A DNA stretch of 15,455 nt, taken from contig JAAYMP010000227.1 in the NCBI GenBank assembly GCA_012521315.1, positions 1 to 15,455 of the forward strand, written 5' to 3'. The DNA comes from Bacillota bacterium (GTDB lineage Bacteria; Bacillota; UBA4882; UBA10575). This document shows positions 6,833 to 14,552 of this stretch, one piece after another. How positions within the stretch are numbered: position 1 is the first letter of the stretch; the number at the start of each line of letters is the position of its first letter. The position numbers were made by a program, and so were the translations under genes. The notes under the pieces were generated by a model, which was not told the DNA's origin, made no database searches, and worked only from the letters and a program-made list of their open reading frames with translations.

Positions 6833-8122
6833 TTACGGCGTAACCCGCTCCATATCGCGGGGGAAAAGACTGGCTTCCCGAATATTCGCCAAATTCAAAA
6901 GCTGCATGGTCAGACGTTCGCAGCCAATCGCAAAGCCGCCATGGGGCGGAACACCGTATTTGAAAGTATCAAGATAGAACCCAAAGTCTTCCGGATTCAG
7001 GCCAAACGCCACCATCTTCTCATAGAGCATGCGGTGACTGTGGATCCGCTGCCCGCCGGTGGTAATCTCCAACCCTTTATACAAGAGATCAAAACTCTTG
7101 GTGAGGGCCGGCTCATCCGCCATCGGCATGGCATAAACCGGCCGCTTCGCCACGGGGAAGGCGGTGAGGAAGAGGAAATCGCTGCCGGTCTTCGCCTTGA
7201 TATACCGGCCAAGCAGTTTCTCCGCTTCCGCATCGATATTCCCCCCGGCTAAACTTTTGCCGTATTCCTTCTTCAGCAGCGCCTGGGCCTCGCCGACCGT
7301 AAGCTCAGGGATCGCCCCGGGGTCGGTCAGCTCCACCCCGTACTTGGCAAATTCCTCCCCGCACCGCTCCGGCAGGACCGTAAAGAGGTAGCGCAAGAAT
7401 TCATTCTCGATCGCCATTAGATCATGCTCATCCTGGATAAAGCCCATCTCCACGTCCAGGCTGATGTATTCGTTCAGGTGGCGTTTGGTGTTGTGCAACT
7501 CCGCCCGGTAGGCGTGGCCGACCTCAAAAACCCGTTCATACCCGGCGGCAACCATCATCTGTTTATAAAACTGGGGGCTTTGGGCAAGATACGCCCGCCT
7601 TTTAAAGTACTTGACCGGGAACATCTCCGCCCCGCCTTCCGCCCCCTCGGCCACGATCTTCGGCGTATGGATCTCGGTAAACCCCCGGTTTCGGAAGAAT
7701 TCGCGGAAGGCCCGGACAATCTCCTGCTGGACAAGGAAGATCCCATGGACCAAAGGGTTCCTCAGGCTCAGCACCCGGTGGTTGAGGATGGTGTCCAACC
7801 CTTCCTTGATCACCCCGCTGTTCACGGCCAGGGGTAAATAATCGTACTCCACAGCGGAGAGAACCTCCACCTTCGCCGCCTGGATCTCCACGCCGTCCGG
7901 GGCTTTATCGCTGGCGACCACCTTCCCCTCCACCTGCACCACCGTTTCCTGGCGCAGTTCCGGGTGGTCCTTCCCCTCCAGCACCACCTGGATCAAACCG
8001 CTCCGGTCCCGGAGCATTAAAAAGGTGAGGTTCCCCAGATCGCGGAGGCGGTGCACCCAACCGCACAGCCGGACCCTACGGCCGGTCTTTTGCCGGGCTT
8101 CTTTCGCCAGAGTTCTTTCCAT
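6833..8122 (-). CDS. aspS: Aspartyl-tRNA synthetase, archaeal type, probably non-discriminating
   Basis: Class II synthetase that charges Asp; the non-discriminating form charges both tRNA(Asp) and tRNA(Asn). The protein has 429 residues, the archaeal/eukaryal-type length, well short of the roughly 590 of the bacterial type with its GAD insert. It has an N-terminal OB-fold (RLCGWVHRLRDLGNLTFLML), then motif 2 region FEVGHAYRAELHN and motif 3 GFAIGCERLTMQLL. His24 (GWVH) and Pro75 (KAPDGVEI) sit where, from memory of the literature, discriminating archaeal enzymes carry Trp and Lys; His/Pro mark non-discriminating enzymes. Fusion to gatCAB in one operon supports making Asp-tRNA(Asn) for transamidation. 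A GGAGG site lies 7 bases before the ATG. A T-box controls it. Confidence 0.93.
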   Translation of the reverse strand: MERTLAKEARQKTGRRVRLCGWVHRLRDLGNLTFLMLRDRSGLIQVVLEGKDHPELRQETVVQVEGKVVASDKAPDGVEIQAAKVEVLSAVEYDYLPLAVNSGVIKEGLDTILNHRVLSLRNPLVHGIFLVQQEIVRAFREFFRNRGFTEIHTPKIVAEGAEGGAEMFPVKYFKRRAYLAQSPQFYKQMMVAAGYERVFEVGHAYRAELHNTKRHLNEYISLDVEMGFIQDEHDLMAIENEFLRYLFTVLPERCGEEFAKYGVELTDPGAIPELTVGEAQALLKKEYGKSLAGGNIDAEAEKLLGRYIKAKTGSDFLFLTAFPVAKRPVYAMPMADEPALTKSFDLLYKGLEITTGGQRIHSHRMLYEKMVAFGLNPEDFGFYLDTFKYGVPPHGGFAIGCERLTMQLLNLANIREASLFPRDMERVTP

Positions 8123-8245
8123 GCACAGTCCTCCTCTCTTGCCGGTTTTTTAAGCTTTTTAAGCCGGGCAACCAGGCGGCCGCCCGCCAACCCGCGTGTC
8201 ATTTAAGTTAAAATTGCCAAACCGGTGTCCCCGGAAGATAAAAAA

Positions 8246-8271
8246 AGTCCCGTCCCCTGTGGGACGAGACT
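8246..8271 (-). terminator. T-box regulatory terminator hairpin
   Basis: An 11-bp stem: AGTCTCGTCCC and GGGACGGGACT on the minus strand, with one G-T pair and an ACAG loop. It is followed by a run of seven T on that strand (8240-8246). It competes with the antiterminator formed around 8277-8289. Confidence 0.93.
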
Positions 8272-8431
8272 TCGCTCGCGGTGCCACCCATCTTAACCGC
8301 ATCCGGTTCACTCCTTCACACAGTTCGCGCGTTGCCCGTAAACTGCCCTTCTTTTAACGGTAAAGGTTCCGTCCACGCCTACTCCGCCCGCCGGTCAACC
8401 CGGGCGGCGTTTCGGGTGGCTGCTCCGAGGT

Positions 8432-8435
8432 GTTC
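8432..8435 (-). promoter_or_regulatory. T-box specifier, overlapping Glu and Asn codons (GAAC)
   Basis: In the minus-strand specifier loop the run GAAGAACACC contains GAAC. AAC (8432-8434), followed by a purine as is usual, would read tRNA(Asn). GAA (8433-8435), one base earlier, would read tRNA(Glu). Another GAA lies directly upstream. The Asn reading fits the operon best. The one-base overlap is the arrangement described for the two-codon T-box of Clostridium acetobutylicum. Assignment depends on manual alignment of the specifier loop. Confidence 0.72.
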
Positions 8436-8542
8436 TTCCCCACCGTCCGCCTGTCCGGTTCCCACCGGCCCGGACTCTCTTTGAGGCGTGCCGCGGTGAG
8501 TACTCTTCCTCGTCCTCGCTTTTGACGGTTAAATTATATAAC

Positions 8543-8571
8543 ACTATACCCGGAACAAACCCCCATGTCAA
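8543..8571 (-). promoter_or_regulatory. Promoter of the T-box / aspS-gatCAB operon
   Basis: The -35 is a perfect TTGACA (8566-8571), the spacer 17 bp and the -10 TATAGT (8543-8548), with a TATAAT sequence just downstream. This is a strong constitutive-looking promoter, as expected when control is by attenuation in the leader. Confidence 0.85.
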
Positions 8572-8624
8572 TCTTTACTTATCTTTGCTTTCCGTCTTTT
8601 CTTCCCTTTTATTTTTCAGCCGGT

Positions 8625-9353
8625 TCAGGGTAAGGGCGCCACCGGGGGAGGGGCCAATTTATGCCGGTTTTCCCGCCGGCGCCGCTCAACAAAGGCGCGG
8701 ACTTCCGGATCACCGCCTTTCCCGTACAGAACTTCTTCCAGGGCTTGATAACCATACCCCAGCTCCCCTTCGTCGGTTTGACCGGGCAGCAAGCCGGCAC
8801 TGGGGGCTTTCGTAAGAATCGCCTCCGGGAGTTCCAGATAACACGCCAACCCGTAGACCTCCGCTTTCGAAAGATTGCCGAGCGGCAAAAGGTCGACGCC
8901 GCCGTCCCCGTACTTGGTAAAATAGCCCAGTGCCAACTCGGTGGCGTTGCCGGTCCCGGCGACCAGGTAGTTATACTCGTTGGCCACATAATACAAGGCG
9001 GCCATCCGCAACCGTGGTTTCAGGTTGGCCACGGCTAAAGGGGCACCTTCCCGCGCCCCCCAACCGGCGACCTCTCCCAGGAAGAGTTCGAAGACGCCGG
9101 AAAGCTCAATTACACGGATAGGGATCTTGAATTCCCGGGCAAGCAGGCGCGCGTCTTGCAAATCCTGGGGATTACTCTGCACCGGGAGGATTAACCCCAA
9201 AGTCGATGCGGGGCAGGCCGCTTTGGAAAGCACGGCCGTGACCGCCGAGTCGACCCCGCCGCTGATCCCCACCACTAAGCCTTTGGCGTTGGCCGCGGTC
9301 ACCATTTCCCGGAGCCAGGCTACTATTTTTCCGTAAACCGCCGCGTAGTCCAT
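8625..9353 (-). CDS. nadE: NAD synthetase, ammonia-dependent
   Basis: Adenylates nicotinate adenine dinucleotide and amidates it to NAD. The protein has 242 residues, only the synthetase domain: there is no N-terminal nitrilase-type glutaminase, so it should use free ammonia. The PP-loop is SGGVDSA (31-37). Also visible are GTGNATELALGYFTKYGDGG (ammonia and substrate channel region), LLPLGNLSKAEV and a C-terminal region with PSAGLLPGQTDE. The GGAGGAAACG ribosome site before the ATG is strong. It lies 82 bp after glnA2 without a clear terminator, so it probably shares that transcript, which would place NAD amidation next to the enzyme competing for ammonia. Confidence 0.95.
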   Translation of the reverse strand: MDYAAVYGKIVAWLREMVTAANAKGLVVGISGGVDSAVTAVLSKAACPASTLGLILPVQSNPQDLQDARLLAREFKIPIRVIELSGVFELFLGEVAGWGAREGAPLAVANLKPRLRMAALYYVANEYNYLVAGTGNATELALGYFTKYGDGGVDLLPLGNLSKAEVYGLACYLELPEAILTKAPSAGLLPGQTDEGELGYGYQALEEVLYGKGGDPEVRAFVERRRRENRHKLAPPPVAPLP

Positions 9354-9435
9354 CGTTTCCTCCTGCTTGGCAATCCTTTCATCGTCGTAACTAGTCTCTT
9401 GCGGTCACTTTAATAAACTTGCCCGGCCGGACCGG

Positions 9436-10767
9436 TCAATAGACCTGCAGATACCGTTTGATCTCCCACTCGTGAACCCGCGTCCGGTATTCGTCCCATT
9501 CCAGTTCCTTGGCCCGGAGATAATTGGTGTAAACATGCTCGCCGAGGGTTTCCCGGAGCAACGGATCCTTCTTCATATAATTAAGGGCCTCCCGTAAGCT
9601 GCCCGGCAGGCTTTCAATCCCGGCCGCCTCCCGTTCAGCAGTTGTCATCTCGAAGATGTTGTTAAACCGCTGCGGTCCCGGGTCGATCTTGTTTTTAATC
9701 CCATCCAGACCGGCTTTGAGAATCACCGCCAAAGCCAAATAGGGGTTGGCGGCCGGGTCGGGGTTGCGCAGCTCGATTCTGGTCCCCAAGCCCCGGGCGG
9801 CCGGAATCCGGATCAACGCGCTCCGGTTCTTCGCCGACCAGGAAAGGTAAACCGGGGCCTCATACCCGGGAACCAACCGCTTATACGAGTTGACGCACGG
9901 GTTGGTCACCGCCGCCAAGGCCTTGGCATGGGCCAGGATTCCCCCGATATAATGGAGGGCAACTTCGCTCAAGCCGAGCTCATTTCCAGGATCATAGAAG
10001 AGGTTGTTCTCTCCCCGGAACAAAGACTGGTGGAGGTGCATCCCGGAACCGTTCTGGCCGAAAACCGGTTTCGGCATGAAAGTAGCGCACAGCCCGTGGC
10101 GCTGCGCAATGGTTTTCGTCACCAACCGGAAGGTGACAATATTATCCGCCGTCGTCAACGCGTTTGAATACTTAAAATCGATCTCGTGTTGACTGGGGGC
10201 CACCTCATGATGGGAGGCTTCAATTTTAAAGCCCATCGCCTCCAAGGTCAGCACAATCTCCCGCCGGGCGTCTTCACCCCGGTCAACTGGGGCCAGGTCG
10301 AAATAGCCGGCATGATCATGCACTTTAACCAGCGGGTATCCTTCCTCGTCGGTTTCAAAGAGGAAAAACTCCGGTTCCGGCCCGACTTTGAGTTCAAACC
10401 CCATTGCTTCCGCTTCGGCCAACGCTTTCCGGAGAATCCCCCGGGGACAACCGGCAAAGGGGCGTCCTTCCGCATCATAAACATCACAGATCAGCCGGGC
10501 AACCGCTTCTTCCTTCCCGCGCCAAGGGAATAAGGTAAAAGTATTATAGTCCGGTTTTAAATACATATCCGATTCTTGAATCCGCACAAATCCTTCAATC
10601 GACGACCCGTCAAACATGATTTTGCCGTCTAAGGCATCTTCCAATTGTTCGACGGTGATGGCCACGTTTTTGACGATCCCTAGAATATCGGTGAATTGCA
10701 AGCGAATAAACTTGACTTTTTTCTCCTCCGCCATCTTTAGAATTTGGTTTTTCGTTAGATTTGCCAC
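9436..10767 (-). CDS. glnA: Glutamine synthetase type I (second copy)
   Basis: A second complete GSI-alpha glutamine synthetase, 443 residues, starting with GTG at 10767 behind a GGGGGGAGG ribosome site. Motifs: FDGSSIEGFVRIQESDMYL (with the Arg62 equivalent), GPEPEFFLFETDEEGYP, ASHHEVAPSQHEIDFKY, FMPKPVFGQNGSGMHLHQSL, NSYKRLVPGYEAP and IRIPAARGLGTRIELRNPDP. It is closer to the Bacillus enzyme around IPAARG than the first copy, and about equally complete, so neither is a pseudogene. Replacement of G in VAPGQ by S (VAPSQ) is a small difference. The GlnR-type feedback partner could be either copy. It sits 125 bp after the glutamate synthase operon with its own promoter. Confidence 0.96.
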   Translation of the reverse strand: MANLTKNQILKMAEEKKVKFIRLQFTDILGIVKNVAITVEQLEDALDGKIMFDGSSIEGFVRIQESDMYLKPDYNTFTLFPWRGKEEAVARLICDVYDAEGRPFAGCPRGILRKALAEAEAMGFELKVGPEPEFFLFETDEEGYPLVKVHDHAGYFDLAPVDRGEDARREIVLTLEAMGFKIEASHHEVAPSQHEIDFKYSNALTTADNIVTFRLVTKTIAQRHGLCATFMPKPVFGQNGSGMHLHQSLFRGENNLFYDPGNELGLSEVALHYIGGILAHAKALAAVTNPCVNSYKRLVPGYEAPVYLSWSAKNRSALIRIPAARGLGTRIELRNPDPAANPYLALAVILKAGLDGIKNKIDPGPQRFNNIFEMTTAEREAAGIESLPGSLREALNYMKKDPLLRETLGEHVYTNYLRAKELEWDEYRTRVHEWEIKRYLQVY

Positions 10768-10810
10768 TGTTCCTCCCCCCCATCGTTTTTGCTGTAATAT
10801 TTATGAAGGG

Positions 10811-10839
10811 ATCTTAACACTAGCTCCCTTCCTTGTCAA
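10811..10839 (-). promoter_or_regulatory. glnA2 promoter
   Basis: The -35 is a perfect TTGACA (10834-10839), the spacer 17 bp and the -10 TAAGAT (10811-10816). Two TGTCA half-sites on the plus strand (10835-10839 shifted by one base, and 10847-10851) lie at and just upstream of the -35 with a 13-bp period. The palindromic element of the glnA1 promoter is absent. Confidence 0.78.
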
Positions 10840-10892
10840 TTGTCTATGTCAGTTTTTTCGAAATGTATACCGTATTTGTGTCAGATTTTCCT

Positions 10893-11654
10893 TTACGCCG
10901 AGTGATCATACAGGTGGGCATAAGGTCTGGCTCCTTGTGGCATCAAGCAAGTGAAAATCTCCCGGAACAACCCGGAACAATCCAGGTGCAACCCGGCGGC
11001 AAATTGTTCGATCCAATTCCACAGCGGAGGGGATTCTTCCGGCGTCGTCAATCCGGTCTGGACTTGCCCGCGGATCTGCCAGGCCGGGATTCTTCCCCGG
11101 ATATAGATCGTCCCCCCATGCATCCCGCTGGCCAGGTAATTACCGATGAGGGGATTGGCGCTTTCCCGTTCCTGGTGGAGCGGGGTGTCAAGCCCCAAAA
11201 CGACGATTGTGCCCCCGGCCATGTACTCGCCAAGAAAGTCCCCGGCCTTGCCGCCAATGACCAAAACCGCCGGCTGGTCCTCCCGGCTTTTCATGTGAAT
11301 CCCCACCCGCCAACCGGCATTCCCTTGGATGAGGATCTTCCCGCCGCGCATGGCATAGCCGGTGATATCTCCCGCCGACCCCCGGACGACAATCTCCCCG
11401 CCGGACATGGTATTGCCGGCGCCATCCTGGACGTTACCATGGACATAAATCGAGAGTCCGTTCATCATCGCCCCCAGATTGTTCCCGGCCGTCCCCTCGA
11501 TCTCCAGCCGCGCCATCCCCTTTAAACCGGCGCCGATGTAGCGTTGCCCGTTTACCCCGCGCAGCAGGAGCCGGTCTTCCCCGGCGGCGACCAGCCGCCG
11601 GATCTCCCGGTTCAACTCCCGGTAAGGTACGCCCTTACTCTCAATGACTTTCAT
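10893..11654 (-). CDS. Glutamate synthase GXGXG-domain subunit (archaeal type)
   Basis: Structural subunit matching the C-terminal GXGXG beta-helix domain of bacterial GltB, here a separate 253-residue protein. It shows tandem glycine repeats with GN/GG turns: GTAGNNLGAMMNGLSIYVHG, GNTMSGGEIVVRG, GDITGYAMRGGKILIQGNAG, GDFLGEYMAGGTIVVLG and ASGMHGGTIYIRG. The start is the ATG at 11654, preceded by GGGGGGAG; homologues I recall begin in the same way (MKVIESKGVPYRELN). A GTG at 11765 overlapping the gltB stop would add 37 residues of unfamiliar sequence. The 107-bp gap would otherwise be untranslated. Related proteins occur as GlxC and N-methylglutamate synthase subunits, so the exact substrate is not settled. 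Confidence 0.88.
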   Translation of the reverse strand: MKVIESKGVPYRELNREIRRLVAAGEDRLLLRGVNGQRYIGAGLKGMARLEIEGTAGNNLGAMMNGLSIYVHGNVQDGAGNTMSGGEIVVRGSAGDITGYAMRGGKILIQGNAGWRVGIHMKSREDQPAVLVIGGKAGDFLGEYMAGGTIVVLGLDTPLHQERESANPLIGNYLASGMHGGTIYIRGRIPAWQIRGQVQTGLTTPEESPPLWNWIEQFAAGLHLDCSGLFREIFTCLMPQGARPYAHLYDHSA

Positions 11655-11761
11655 CGCTCTCCCCCCAACTGTGGTCCGGATCATGCTCGTTCCCCTCATC
11701 TTTAATCCCTGCCTTTCCCGTAATTTAACCCCGGTTGCCGCCGGACAGGTTGTTGTCTTCC

Positions 11762-13279
11762 TCACATCGCTTCCCCGGCCTGTTTGACGCCCAGTTGGTC
11801 CAGTTCGTTCTGGGGTAAACCGACCCCCCGCAGTTGCAAGCGGTTCCCGCGCATACTCTCCAGCGCATTAATCCCCATCGCGCCCATAAACTCTTTAAGC
11901 TCATGTTGCCAGGCCGTAAGCAGGTTGACCAAACGGTCCGCCCCCGCTTCCGGATCAACCCGCTTGGTCAGGGAGGGGTCCTGGGTGGCAATCCCCCAAC
12001 TGCACTTCCCGGTGTAACACCGTTGGCACAGGTGACAGCCTAAAGCGAGGAGGGCGGCGGTGCCAAGATAGGCGGCGTCGGCGCCCAGGCAGATCACCTT
12101 CAACAGATCGGCACTGGACCGGATCCCGCCGCCCGCCACCAGCGAAACCTGTTCCCGGAGGCCTTCTTCCCGCAGGCGCCGGTCAACCACGGCAATGGCC
12201 AGTTCAACCGGGAGCCCGATATGATCCCGGATCATCTTCGGCGCCGCGCCGGTTCCGCCGCGCAGGCCGTCGAGGACGACAATGTCCGCACCCGCCCGGA
12301 CGATCCCGCTGGCGATCGCTGCGACATTATGCACCGCCGCAATCTTTACCGCGACCGGTTTTTGGTAATCCGTGGCTTCTTTCAAGGTATAAATCAACTG
12401 GCGTAAATCTTCGATCGAATAAATGTCATGGTGGGGGGCAGGCGAGATCGCATCCGCCCCGGTCGGGATCCCCCGGGTCCGGGCAATCTCTGCATTCACT
12501 TTTTCCCCGGGGAGATGCCCGCCAATTCCCGGCTTCGCCCCCTGCCCGATTTTGATCTCGATGATCCGCCCGGCTTCCAGGTAAGCGCTGTCCACCCCAA
12601 ACCGCCCGGAAGCAACTTGCACGATCATATGATCCCGGAAAGGGCCAAGCGCGGGGTTCATCCCCCCTTCTCCGGTATTAAACATGATTCCCATCCTCTT
12701 TGCCGCTTTCGCCAACGCCAACACCGTATTTTTACTGATCGAACCGAACGACATGGCGGCAAACATCACCGGCATCTCCAGCCGCACCTCGGGTGGCAGC
12801 GGTCCCGCGAGCCTCTCCTCGCCCGGCGGCCCGGCGATGCTCAACTTCTCCGGTTTACGCCCTAAAAAGGTCCGGATCTCCATCGGTTCCCGCAACGGGT
12901 CGATCGACGGGTTCGTAACCTGGCTGGCGTTGAGTAAAAGATGATCAAAGTAAACGGGATAATTCCGGTCACAGCCCATGCTGGTGAGGATGGCGCCGCC
13001 GCTTTCCGCCTGGCGCCAGATTTCGCGCAACCGCTCCGCCGACCAGTAGGCATTCTCCCGGCCAATCTCTTTATTGGCCGTGATTTTCAACGCCCCGGTC
13101 GGGCACATCACCACGCAGCGTTGACAATTGACACAGCGCTGATCATTAGCGCTGATCCTGTCGTCCGGCCCCTCGGCGTGCACGCCAAAACCGCACTGAC
13201 GGATACAGGCTTTACATTTCGTACAACGCCCCTCATCCCGGTGGACGAGAAACTCCGGGGGAACTAAGCTACGTGGCAT
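11762..13279 (-). CDS. gltB: Glutamate synthase FMN/iron-sulfur subunit (archaeal type)
   Basis: Central synthase subunit of 505 residues that reduces the imino intermediate from 2-oxoglutarate on FMN. An N-terminal ferredoxin domain has two [4Fe-4S] motifs: Cys19, 22, 25, 29 and Cys49, 52, 55, 59. The FMN barrel includes FNTGEGGMNP, KIGQGAKPGIGGHLPG, PHHDIYSIEDLRQLIYTL, LDGLRGGTGAAP and AGGGIRSSADLLK. Near the end CHLCQRCYTGKCSWGIATQ holds the [3Fe-4S] cysteines Cys415, Cys421 and Cys426, as in large-type GltB. The start is the ATG at 13279 with GGAGGAGG seven bases upstream; it overlaps the upstream gene by 16 bp. No NADPH-oxidising GltD lies in the window, so ferredoxin may be the direct donor (inference). 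Confidence 0.93.
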   Translation of the reverse strand: MPRSLVPPEFLVHRDEGRCTKCKACIRQCGFGVHAEGPDDRISANDQRCVNCQRCVVMCPTGALKITANKEIGRENAYWSAERLREIWRQAESGGAILTSMGCDRNYPVYFDHLLLNASQVTNPSIDPLREPMEIRTFLGRKPEKLSIAGPPGEERLAGPLPPEVRLEMPVMFAAMSFGSISKNTVLALAKAAKRMGIMFNTGEGGMNPALGPFRDHMIVQVASGRFGVDSAYLEAGRIIEIKIGQGAKPGIGGHLPGEKVNAEIARTRGIPTGADAISPAPHHDIYSIEDLRQLIYTLKEATDYQKPVAVKIAAVHNVAAIASGIVRAGADIVVLDGLRGGTGAAPKMIRDHIGLPVELAIAVVDRRLREEGLREQVSLVAGGGIRSSADLLKVICLGADAAYLGTAALLALGCHLCQRCYTGKCSWGIATQDPSLTKRVDPEAGADRLVNLLTAWQHELKEFMGAMGINALESMRGNRLQLRGVGLPQNELDQLGVKQAGEAM

Positions 13280-14382
13280 GCGCTTTCCTCCTCCGCACAG
13301 CAGATCAAGGCTTCTCCGCCCGGTAATGGCCATACTTCCTCGACCCTCGGGCAGACCTGACGGATCGCCGCCTCTTCACTGGCTAAATACAGGCCGGTCC
13401 CACTGGTCCCCGCCACCAGGGCGCGTAACTTCAACCGGTCATTAAGCGCCATCAACCCACCTTGGAAGGCGACGATGATGGAGAAGGGCCCGTTCATCAG
13501 AAGCCCGCCATAAATCCGGCGTAAAGCGGCCGCCAGTTCCCGCTCGGGTTCGGCCATCCGTTCCAGTTCGGCCCAGTGGGGCGGGGCCAACACCTTTGCC
13601 ACCATCGGCCAGGACATGTTTTGCCGGCGTAAATGGTGGATGGCATAGGCCATCACTTCCGTATCGGTCCGCAGGCTCAGCTCATAACCGAAATTCTCCA
13701 GCACGCTTTTGTTCGTCCCGTAGGAAGAGAGCTCCCCGTTATGCACCACCGCAATCTCCCCCAGACTGAACGGGTGGGCCCCACCCCACCAGCCGGGAGT
13801 GTTGGTCGGAAACCGCCCGTGTCCAATCCAGCTATACCCATGGTACTGGTCGATCCGGTAAAACTCGGCAATCTCTTCCGGATCCCCGACCCCTTTAAAG
13901 ACGCCCAGGTTTTGACCGCAGGACATCACGGAAGCCCGGGGCGCCAACCGGTTAATCCGCATCGTCGTGGCCAGGAGGAGCTCGTCAAGGGCGCTGTCGC
14001 GGTCCAGCCGCAAGGGGTCGCAAAAATAACGCCAAAGCAGCGGCGCCTTTTTATTCCGCCCGGTCCGCCGCACCGGGATCTCATGCCCTTCGGTGATTCG
14101 AAAGTTCCGGGCCAGGATCGCCTCGACTTCTTCCCTGGTCTGGTGGTCCGCCAAGATCAGATGAAAGGCATACGCTCTCCTGTAATCCGGGTAAATCCCG
14201 TAAGCGGCATAACCGGCGCCCAACCCGTTACTCCGTTCCTTCATCAGCGCCATCATCTCCGCAATCGTCCGGCCGTTCACTCTTTCCCCGGTTTTATTGA
14301 TGAAACCGGCAACCGCGCACCCGGACGGGATCCGGATCTTTCCTTCGTAAGATTGGTGATCATCAGCTCTCCGTTCAGCCAT
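13264..14382 (-). CDS. Class II glutaminase subunit of split glutamate synthase
   Basis: Ntn-type amidotransferase that hydrolyses glutamine for the synthase; matches the GltB N-terminal domain as a separate 372-residue protein. The nucleophile is Cys22 in IPSGCAVAGF, preceded by a 21-residue leader, so it must be processed to free the Cys amino group. Other motifs: RSNGLGAGYAAYGIYPDY, IGHGRFPTNTPGWWGGAHPF, VVHNGELSSYGTNKS and LRTDTEVMAYAIHHL. The ATG at 14382 has GGTGG five bases upstream and matches family leader lengths. A TTG at 14403 with GAGGG eight bases upstream would add seven residues (MVCGVEE), so the start is not certain. First gene of the operon. Confidence 0.92.
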   Translation of the reverse strand: MAERRADDHQSYEGKIRIPSGCAVAGFINKTGERVNGRTIAEMMALMKERSNGLGAGYAAYGIYPDYRRAYAFHLILADHQTREEVEAILARNFRITEGHEIPVRRTGRNKKAPLLWRYFCDPLRLDRDSALDELLLATTMRINRLAPRASVMSCGQNLGVFKGVGDPEEIAEFYRIDQYHGYSWIGHGRFPTNTPGWWGGAHPFSLGEIAVVHNGELSSYGTNKSVLENFGYELSLRTDTEVMAYAIHHLRRQNMSWPMVAKVLAPPHWAELERMAEPERELAAALRRIYGGLLMNGPFSIIVAFQGGLMALNDRLKLRALVAGTSGTGLYLASEEAAIRQVCPRVEEVWPLPGGEALICCAEEESACHVA

Positions 14383-14433
14383 TTCTTCCACCCCACAAAC
14401 CAAATTTACATCCCTCGAAAAGATTTTACTACA

Positions 14434-14462
14434 ATCTTAACCCATATCTTACATCATGTAAA
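14434..14462 (-). promoter_or_regulatory. Promoter of the split glutamate synthase operon
   Basis: The -35 is TTTACA (14457-14462), the spacer 17 bp and the -10 TAAGAT (14434-14439). Both the spacing and the -35 are identical to the glnA1 promoter, and the -35 again lies within the shared palindromic element. The leader before the first start codon is 25-50 nt. Confidence 0.77.
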
Positions 14463-14464
14463 GT
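14449..14464. promoter_or_regulatory. Candidate nitrogen operator over the glutamate synthase -35
   Basis: TTACATCATGTAA (14449-14461) is a perfect 13-bp palindrome about a central C. With the following bases it contains ACATCATGTAAAGT (14451-14464), identical to 2935-2948 at glnA1. It covers the -35 hexamer. GlnR binding is inferred from the TGTNA half-sites and the shared nitrogen role. Confidence 0.58.
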
Positions 14465-14552
14465 ATTATCGTTGAAGTATACACGTACACAAAGTTTTAA
14501 TGCCATTATGCTAAGTTTTTGTCCGCTAATGTTATTTATTTTTAATCCCACG

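Larger units (their letters stand above)
8240..8536 (-). promoter_or_regulatory. T-box riboswitch controlling aspS-gatCAB
   Basis: tRNA-sensing leader of about 297 nt on the minus strand. In order: stem I with AGTA (loop E side), AGAGAGTCCGGG and the distal GGTGGGAACC; a specifier region GGGGAAGAACACCTCGGAGC; the stem III pattern GTAGGCGTGGACGG with CCGTTA; then the conserved antiterminator sequence GGGTGGCACCGCG (8277-8289) and a terminator. The UGGC bulge would pair with a tRNA ending GCCA, meaning discriminator base G73, as expected for tRNA(Asn), tRNA(Asp) and tRNA(Glu). When uncharged tRNA binds, the antiterminator forms and the operon is read. The specifier is treated separately. Structure assigned by eye. 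Confidence 0.95.
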
